A stretch of DNA of 8,073 nucleotides from Candidatus Thorarchaeota archaeon (GTDB lineage: Archaea; Asgardarchaeota; Thorarchaeia; Thorarchaeales; Thorarchaeaceae). The notes under the pieces are model-generated. The model saw only the letters and a program-made list of their open reading frames with translations. It made no database searches and was not told the DNA's origin. The translations under genes and the position numbers were made by a program. The stretch lies in contig CP070658.1 in NCBI GenBank assembly GCA_020355105.1, positions 73,752 to 81,824 on the forward strand. The letters run 5' to 3'. Below are positions 5,859 through 8,073 of the stretch, piece by piece. Numbering within the stretch: the first letter of the stretch is position 1; each line of letters opens with the position of its first letter.

Positions 5859-6260
5859 CTATTCTTCTTGAAGAAGATACAAGTAAACCACGAACGCCAG
5901 CGACAGAAGAAGAGTCACAAAGGCGACTCCAGATTCGAACATCATGAAAGTCATAATGAAGACTACAATCAGTAGAAGAATGATCTCAGTCCAACCGGAC
6001 CTAATCTGAGTCATATACAGCCTGAGATTGACCACTGTCACGGTGAGAAACACGAAGACGCCCGCCATGATTAACATCTCTAGGACGAGTGAAAGAAATG
6101 GGTTCAATGCATTCAGTGCGCCAACTGGACTAGCATCAACGACGTCAGGTGCAGACCATACCCAGAATGCCAACCCAAGAACCATTAACGCTGCCGTCAA
6201 GAAGCCAGTCAGTACTGTGGAACGTACAACCTGCCTTCGTTCAGGAATCTCATCACTCAC
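5859..6260 (-). CDS. Small four-helix membrane protein of unknown function
   Basis: I do not recognise a family. The 133-residue product begins with a polar, charged stretch (residues 1-13, MSDEIPERRQVVR) and has four hydrophobic segments at about 15-36, 55-78, 92-108 and 110-130, ending in QEE. The last two helices are separated only by a short MFESG turn. There is no cleavable signal peptide pattern, and I see no catalytic or metal-binding motif. The start is GTG at 6260, with a GGTG-like site about 9 nt upstream; no better ATG exists in frame nearby. The gene is 115 nt downstream of the coiled-coil gene and 251 nt upstream of psmA, with a possible promoter of its own. Strong alternation of hydrophobic helices and clean reading frame support a real gene. 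Confidence 0.75.
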   Translation of the reverse strand: MSDEIPERRQVVRSTVLTGFLTAALMVLGLAFWVWSAPDVVDASPVGALNALNPFLSLVLEMLIMAGVFVFLTVTVVNLRLYMTQIRSGWTEIILLLIVVFIMTFMMFESGVAFVTLLLSLAFVVYLYLLQEE

Positions 6261-6305
6261 GGTTTCTCACACCGGCCTTGGAGTCCGAGAAGCCTCCGTC
6301 TCGCA

Positions 6306-6312
6306 CTTAAAG
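6306..6312 (-). promoter_or_regulatory. Candidate TATA box for the membrane protein gene
   Basis: The minus strand reads CTTTAAG about 48 nt upstream of the GTG start at 6260. With usual archaeal spacing the transcript would start near 6283, leaving a leader of a little over 20 nt. The box is followed by a G/C-richer leader. Confidence is modest because no mapped start is available. Confidence 0.35.
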
Positions 6313-6350
6313 ATACCGACGGTTTCAATGGCGTTCTGCTATTCCAGCTA

Positions 6351-6374
6351 AGTTCACAACAAGACCTGTGAACT
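6351..6374 (-). terminator. 8-bp inverted repeat directly after the coiled-coil gene
   Basis: AGTTCACA (6351-6358) and TGTGAACT (6367-6374) are exact complements around an 8-nt loop. The repeat begins 1 nt after the stop codon of the coiled-coil gene, where a 3'-end hairpin would be expected. No T-run follows it on the minus strand, so it is not a typical archaeal terminator; a processing site or a regulator binding site for the downstream gene is equally possible. Confidence 0.4.
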
Positions 6375-6375
6375 C

Positions 6376-6747
6376 TCATACCTTCACAGAGGTTCCAAGC
6401 CTGAGATTGTAGACTTCGAACTCCAACTCAGTCAACTCGTCTTGGATTCTGCGATATCTCTCTTCAAACTCACTTTTGCCGATTGTTCCCGCCTTCTTCT
6501 CCACAACAAGCCGTTTCAATTCCGACTGCCGTTCTCTAATCTTCTTCTTCAGCACTTCCCATCGTTCGCGGTTAGATTTGATGGAGGTGCCCCAACTCTC
6601 GCTTGACTTCTGGTCTTGTTCAAGTTTATCAACCACGTCGTCCAATGATTCCTTGATGCTGGCGGGATCCTTCTGCTCTTCCAAGACTGGCACCACATGA
6701 AATCGTGAGTAGACTCGATATATGCGTTGAGATGTGGGATTATGCAC
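6376..6747 (-). CDS. Small charged coiled-coil protein, unknown function
   Basis: I do not recognise a family. The product is up to 123 residues, soluble and rich in K, E, R and Q. From about residue 28 it is mostly helical with heptad-like spacing: a first helix through DDVVDKLEQDQK, a second through ERWEVLKKKIRERQSELKRLVVEKK, then a turn (AGTIGKSEF) and a third helix (EERYRRIQDELTELEFEVYNLRL). The turn resembles the G-x-I-x-x-x-E-F-x-x-x-Y pattern that closes short helical hairpins (SHOCT-like), but the match is loose. The longest frame starts at GTG 6747, 12 nt after the AOR gene and in the same frame, without a Shine-Dalgarno. Starts at GTG 6696, GTG 6693 or TTG 6684 are also possible, because the first 17 residues look unstructured. 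Close spacing suggests co-transcription with the AOR gene. Confidence 0.7.
   Translation of the reverse strand: MHNPTSQRIYRVYSRFHVVPVLEEQKDPASIKESLDDVVDKLEQDQKSSESWGTSIKSNRERWEVLKKKIRERQSELKRLVVEKKAGTIGKSEFEERYRRIQDELTELEFEVYNLRLGTSVKV
6718..6723 (-). promoter_or_regulatory. TATA-like ATATAT inside the 5' end of the coiled-coil gene
   Basis: ATATAT (minus strand GCATATATCG at 6725-6716) is centred about 25 nt upstream of the GTG at 6696. That is archaeal promoter spacing for a leaderless transcript beginning at or near that GTG. If real, the protein would be shorter than the longest frame. It could equally be chance within codons 8-10. Confidence 0.2.
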
Positions 6748-6759
6748 GATGCAAACTGG

Positions 6760-8073
6760 TCAAGGGCTGGTTAGACCCTCCAAGCCCAATTCCTTGAGGG
6801 CCTTTGCGGACGGGACCCCCGTTGCCCGATCCCAACCTCTGTAGTCATAGTAATCGTTCAGCTGCAATTCTATGTCCGGTGCGAAGTCGTCAGTTGCATA
6901 GTCAGGAAGAGGATGCAGAAGGGGTTTGGGAAGATTGTCGTCAGCACCAGTGAGGCCACATTTCAAGTTGAATAGACGCTTCATAGTGACTGCTCTGGCT
7001 CCAATTCTCAGGATGTCTTCAATGCTGTAAGAGGCCCCAGTCGCCCTGTTTAGAAGATCAATTAGGGTCTGAGGAGGCACTAACGCGAAGTGACACATTA
7101 TAGAGGAGTCGAAGAACGCTCTGAAGTCTTGGGCCCTTGCAGCCGTTTCTCCCTTCCCTTCATTCTCAAGTCTATCACCGGAGTAGATTCCGACCTCTCT
7201 AACGTCAACTCCCATGTCAACAGAGTACATGTCACCTTCAAGATGGGTTGCACCCCTTGATGCAACCGCATAGACAGCGGCCATTCCGGCGAAAGCTCTC
7301 GGGTCATGGTTAGGGATTTCCATACCCTTCACGTGTAGTGCCAACTCTGGAACATTGTGCTTCTGCGCTAGACGCATGGAGCCCTCGCCGAGTTCATCGC
7401 CAACTCCGGTTCGATTACCAATCTCATGAATCAGCTCCACTACTCTCTCAGGGTCATTCCACTCAAGTCCCCAATCGAGCTTGCCCAAATCGCATAGGTG
7501 AGTTGCGAAAGATATCGTACTGCCACAGCTGATTGTATCCATGCCATACTGATTACAGGTATAGCTCATCAGTGAAACTTTCCTCAAATCGGGAATCATT
7601 AGTCCCGTGCCGAAGGCTGCAATCGTCTGAAACTCGGGGCCTGCAACTCTATCCATTCCAAACTCCGGAAGGGAAACAACCCTTCCACACCCAATGGGAC
7701 AGGAATAGCATGCTGTACGACCAGTGAGAAACCCCTTCATGGTCGCAGCGCTTAGCCCGTCGGCCTCGAATTCGGTTTCCTGAAAGTACTTAATTGGCAT
7801 ATCGTTGAACATGATTCCGACGTCTACATACAGGGAGGTGCCCGAGTCCCTGAGATGATACATGGCATCACCCAAGATCTTTGAAGATTCTCTTGCTAAT
7901 GCTGCAAAACCTTCTGTGTCAGCCACCTCTACTTTGTGAGTTCCTTGCACGGCGATTGCCTTGAGATTCTTCGACCCCATGACGGCTCCTAGGCCACATC
8001 TTGCCGCTATTCTCTCATCAGCTACTATGCCTGCAAACCTGACGAGTTTCTCTCCTGCGGGTCCAATACATGC
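6760..8073 (-). CDS. Aldehyde ferredoxin oxidoreductase family protein, N-terminus beyond the right edge
   Basis: AOR-family enzymes use a tungsto- or molybdo-bispterin cofactor plus a [4Fe-4S] cluster, usually to oxidise aldehydes to acids with ferredoxin as electron acceptor in the cytoplasm. The frame stays open to the edge, so 437 C-terminal residues are visible and roughly 165 are missing by comparison with ~600-residue family members. Seen in order: GPAGEKLVRFAGI and RCGLGAVMGSKNLKAI (cofactor-binding region, fragment residues 4-39), cluster cysteines C-x2-C-x3-C at 122, 125 and 129 (CYSCPIGC), the first pterin motif NQYGMD (174-179), GATHLEGD with the conserved histidine (277), the second motif DSSIMC with the fourth cluster cysteine (322-327), and FNLKCGLTGADDNLPKPL near the end. 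All four cluster cysteines are present. The substrate is not predictable; AOR, formaldehyde, glyceraldehyde-3-phosphate and BamB-like members share these motifs. Confidence 0.95.
   Translation of the reverse strand, partial: ACIGPAGEKLVRFAGIVADERIAARCGLGAVMGSKNLKAIAVQGTHKVEVADTEGFAALARESSKILGDAMYHLRDSGTSLYVDVGIMFNDMPIKYFQETEFEADGLSAATMKGFLTGRTACYSCPIGCGRVVSLPEFGMDRVAGPEFQTIAAFGTGLMIPDLRKVSLMSYTCNQYGMDTISCGSTISFATHLCDLGKLDWGLEWNDPERVVELIHEIGNRTGVGDELGEGSMRLAQKHNVPELALHVKGMEIPNHDPRAFAGMAAVYAVASRGATHLEGDMYSVDMGVDVREVGIYSGDRLENEGKGETAARAQDFRAFFDSSIMCHFALVPPQTLIDLLNRATGASYSIEDILRIGARAVTMKRLFNLKCGLTGADDNLPKPLLHPLPDYATDDFAPDIELQLNDYYDYRGWDRATGVPSAKALKELGLEGLTSP

Noticed and set aside
1..8073. CRISPR array, insertion sequence, toxin-antitoxin or defence genes
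   Set aside because: No regularly spaced direct repeats, no transposase-like frame, no terminal inverted repeats and no defence-type protein were seen on either strand.

Overview
This window is archaeal. Every supported gene lies on the minus strand, so gene order reads from high to low coordinates. From about 5607 down to the left edge lies the conserved archaeal exosome gene cluster: proteasome alpha subunit, SBDS ribosome-maturation factor, exosome subunits Rrp4, Rrp41 and Rrp42, ribosomal protein L37Ae (eL43), an Imp4-like Brix protein, KEOPS subunit Pcc1, and the first 12 codons of prefoldin beta, cut by the edge. This order is known only from archaea. Base composition is moderate and translation starts include many GTG and TTG codons. 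An Asgard (Thorarchaeota-like) or other mid-GC archaeal lineage is plausible, but the sequence alone does not fix the phylum.

The right quarter (about 5859-8073) is a separate accessory block. It holds the C-terminal 437 residues of an aldehyde ferredoxin oxidoreductase (AOR) family tungsten/molybdenum enzyme running off the right edge, then a small charged coiled-coil protein 12 nt downstream, then a small four-helix membrane protein with its own candidate promoter. I recognise no family for the last two. A 250-nt gap (5608-5858) separates this block from the exosome cluster. It contains a TATA-like box and several inverted repeats, and probably includes the promoter and leader of the main operon.

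Within the cluster the genes are tightly packed: rrp4/rrp41 overlap by 4 nt, rrp41/rrp42 are 1 nt apart and brix/pcc1 are 5 nt apart. The Shine-Dalgarno sequences of rrp42 and pcc1 lie in the end of the gene before. The widest internal gap (125 nt) is between rrp42 and rpl37ae and contains a perfect 9-bp hairpin. The products cover RNA decay and tailing (Rrp4/41/42), ribosome assembly (SBDS, Brix), the ribosome itself (L37Ae), tRNA t6A modification (Pcc1), protein folding (prefoldin) and protein degradation (proteasome). 

I see no new biological system in the core. The items most worth a second look are the structured non-coding segments at 5608-5858 and 1463-1486, the acidic C-terminal tails on three cluster proteins, the apparent absence of rpoP and the RNase P genes from their frequent places here, and the two unrecognised small genes beside the AOR gene.
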